A DNA stretch of 64,000 nt from Chaetorhynchus papuensis. Lineage: Eukaryota > Chordata > Aves > Passeriformes > Rhipiduridae. Under the pieces are notes generated by a model. That model searched no databases. It was not told where the DNA came from and saw only the letters and a program-made list of their open reading frames with translations. The stretch lies in contig VWYX01000632.1 in assembly GCA_013396525.1 (NCBI GenBank), positions 196,930 through 260,929 of the forward strand, read 5' to 3'. Positions 61,219 to 64,000 of this stretch are shown piece by piece (the first letter of the stretch is position 1; every line of letters begins with the position of its first letter). Both the position numbers and the translations under genes were made by a program.

Positions 61219-63956
61219 TTCTTTTAGCTGAATAGCTTTATTGGTCCACCTGAAAGCAGTGAAAGGTAACAATAAATGAGCTGTTCTAGGGAGGAAAAAA
61301 AGATTGAAAGATTTAAGGAGAAAAAAGATTTCTCAGTAAATAAGTAATCTATAGGCTATCTAGTGAAAAATGGGAAAATTGCTTTGTTTGGTTTTTTTTT
61401 CAATCTGCACTTTGTTTTAAATACATCATTGATCTTTGTGTGTGTGGGGGGGGGTGCTACATGGATCTGAGCAACAGAAATGGGATTCATCCTGCTTTCA
61501 AAATTACCTAAGTTCTCTTTATTTTCAGTGTCAAAAAATATATATAATCTCCAAAATTAATATAAATGCCACCCTCAAATATATATCAAAACAGATACCT
61601 TCACAGTTTGAATTCTTCTCTTCTGTGGGTCCTTGTTGACTACAGGGGGAACTAATTTTTAAATAGTCAAACTTCTTTCCAAGGAATCATGCCTGTAGAC
61701 TCTCAGCACTTAGTCCAGGGATCTGCTATTTCTAAAACCCAAGTACCCTCAATATTGGTTGCTAGTTGAGGTTTTACAGTTTGATTCTAAATATCTGAAG
61801 TTGTAGTCAAGCTTTGAAGTCTTCCTGCTTAGCTGTCTCTGAAATAAATTCCTGATGTCATGGAAAATGATTGAATGAAAAAGAATTTGAATCTTAATTT
61901 ACCTAAACCCAGAATGTCCTATTAACCACTGCTTTTCAAAAGTGCATAAATTAAAAGCAATAAGAATGATGCTATGACAGTACTTTGTAGCATGATTCTT
62001 GGCACAGAAATGACTGCTGCTTTCATTTGAAGCAAGATATGATAAACTAATTCTGACCACACTTTTCATCAAGATTTGTATTAGAGCCTTCTGTTCAGAA
62101 ATATATTTCATCTTTCTTCTGTGCCTTGTGTTGCCTTGGTTTGGCTTTTCTTCCTTTCTTATTCTCCTCTTTTCTCTTGGGTCAGACAGAGTAATGTTCA
62201 GGTACTGCTTTTATACTTGTGAAAATTGCTGGCAATGTTGGCTGTTTCTTTTCTCATTGGAAAAGTAAGCTGTTCATAGCATTACAGATCTTATTTACAC
62301 TTTAATGATGAAAAAAATTATTTTGTAAGTAATTGAAAAAATACATCTACAACTTTTTAGAAGTGCTTTCTAGAAAATTCTTTATATAATATGAGTGTTT
62401 TGAAGAAGCCTTTAATATACAAAAACTGACAACCATTTGGATAAAAGTGGTTAGCATGGATTTGAGTTCCTACTTCTGTCATTTTTTAAAGTGAGACTGG
62501 TGTGATTTTTATTATAATCGATTTGAAATGATCACACGTCATTTCTCACCAATTTGCATGCCAATACTTTGATAGAATAACAAACTATATCTGACGTAAA
62601 CACAGACATATAAAGTGAAAGAAAATTAACAACTTCTACTCTGAAGACAGAAAGTCTTATGGAGCCCCAAATAAAATGACAGACTGTGACATGCTAATTG
62701 CTAAATATCTCTTTCTAGTTAAAAACAGGCAATGCTAAGAGAGGGTTGGTAGTTTCCAGCTGACATTTCCATTTCATGCTTCATATTTTGTTTTCTGCTC
62801 CATCCATACATTGTTTGTCACCAAGCTATAATTTCTCAGTTGTGAGACCTTGTAAGACAGAATACTCTGAGAAGCAGAATAGCATACTCCATGAATTAAA
62901 AAAAAAAAGGAGAATTTTCTGGAGTTCAAGTTTGTTAGAAGGATTGACTGACTGACTTTTGGAGAAAAGTTATGTGCTTCATTTTTGTACCAATGAACAA
63001 CATGAAGTACCTTAAGAATTTTCTTGGTCCTGCACTGGGAATGGAGGACTCACAAATTCTTTCCACTGAGTTTGAATTGTGATCTTGTAAGTCACAATTG
63101 CAAGTAAGGCAGTCATTACTGCCACTCCGTAGATCTGATTTCCATTTGCACTCTTGGAAAATGTATGTTTTACATGTGGCAGTCAAAATGTCAGCTCTAA
63201 TTCAACAATGACAAACAGAAAAGGACAAAGAGAGTAGAAGGAATATGATGAAAATGCCAATGCATATATAAAGCTGCATCACAGAAATACAACGTGTTTG
63301 GCTGCTGTTTTTCAAGCTGAGGGTCCTCATTCATGGAGGTAAATAAAGTTGATTTACAGGTATTTAAATTCTTTCCTTTTTTGAAAGATTCCTAAACCAT
63401 TTTCTAGACAATAGAATCCTTTACTTTGTAGTGGATTTGAGCCTGATTTGTACAATGAAAAATAAGGAAGTTTTCCTAATCTGTTTACTTTTTGTAATTT
63501 CAGGAATAGAAATTCATTACATATTTTTAATGTATCCTATAGATTAAAAAAACCCCATTAAATTATAGAATCAAAACTGTGCTACTAATAATAGAAAAAA
63601 ATAATATTATACTTTTGATGGCTAAAAAGGCAAAAAAATCTTATTTAAAATGTTTATAGATATAGTAAGAGAAGTTAAAATTTATGAGAACTTGAATATT
63701 TTCCTGGATTTCATTCATTCATGAATGTCAAACAATATACATATGCCGAGATAATATAAATTTGCTTTAAGTATTTAAATATATATTTGTTTTTACACCT
63801 TGCCATTCACATATCTTAAGACCTGTATATTCCCAATGCCCTTTGACCCTGTAACAAGGTGTCTTTCACTTCTAACATGGAAGTAATTCCAATGCCAAAT
63901 GTGGCCACTGTAAAAGAAAATGCTAACTGCTTCTGCTTCTGTGTAATTATATTATA
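61219..63956. other. unassigned AT-rich sequence
   Basis: No supported gene. A run of nine G after TGTGTGTG lies at 61446-61454, and an octamer ATTTGCAT at 62552-62559. Confidence 0.5.
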
Positions 63957-64000
63957 TCCCTTCCCTTCCCTTCCCTTCCCTTCCCTTCCCTTCCCTTCCC
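63957..64000. repeat. (TTCCC)n pyrimidine-only microsatellite, runs off the window
   Basis: About eight perfect TTCCC units reach the last base of the window, so its length is unknown. The other strand is homopurine (GGGAA). Confidence 0.97.

Overview
This is a bird genome window with no gene that I can support. The main evidence for a bird is at least eight pieces of CR1 LINE. Several keep the typical avian CR1 3' end of degenerate 8-bp ATTCTRTG units. There are also solo-LTR-type endogenous retroviral remnants of kinds that I recall from bird genomes. A passerine or related neoavian bird fits best because of the LTR types, but this is from memory and not proven here. The DNA is AT-rich throughout, with long stop-rich stretches. 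None of the open frames looks like a conserved host protein. I saw no tRNA, rRNA, snRNA or CRISPR array. The setting is a gene desert or a large intron.

Layout, left to right. 1-5.5 kb: an LTR (about 510-1441), a TTTC microsatellite, then a CR1 (+) that carries a small antisense CR1 tail nested inside it. 5.5-12.8 kb: mostly unassigned AT-rich DNA, then an old repeat with a hammerhead-ribozyme-like motif (about 11.46 kb), a GAAGA pentanucleotide tract and a 917-bp assembly gap. 12.8-19.3 kb: a GC-richer unassigned block, a well-bounded solo LTR (16490-17143, 5-bp target duplication), a CR1 (+) set in a TA/CATA-rich tract, and a minus-strand LTR-like block with a TATA box. 19-40 kb: mostly unassigned, with an old minus-strand CR1-like relic (about 24.0-24.6 kb), a CR1 3' tail (30.5 kb), a 44-bp tandem duplication (35.5 kb) and another LTR-family fragment (38.5 kb). 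40-49 kb is the densest CR1 area: two minus-strand copies, then two plus-strand copies, with broken reverse-transcriptase sequence. 49-64 kb: an ancient CR1-like relic (52.1 kb), two GC-richer unexplained blocks (57.5-58.3 and 59.1-59.45 kb), a CR1 tail (61 kb), and a TTCCC tract that runs off the window end.

The recognisable parts are dead transposable elements and simple repeats, so there is no pathway or operon to describe. I found no new biological system. The observations most worth checking are the hammerhead-like motif, the nested CR1 with its target duplication, the cleanly bounded solo LTR, the CR1 copy that lost its 3' end, the unexplained GC-richer blocks, and an apparent excess of POU octamer motifs.
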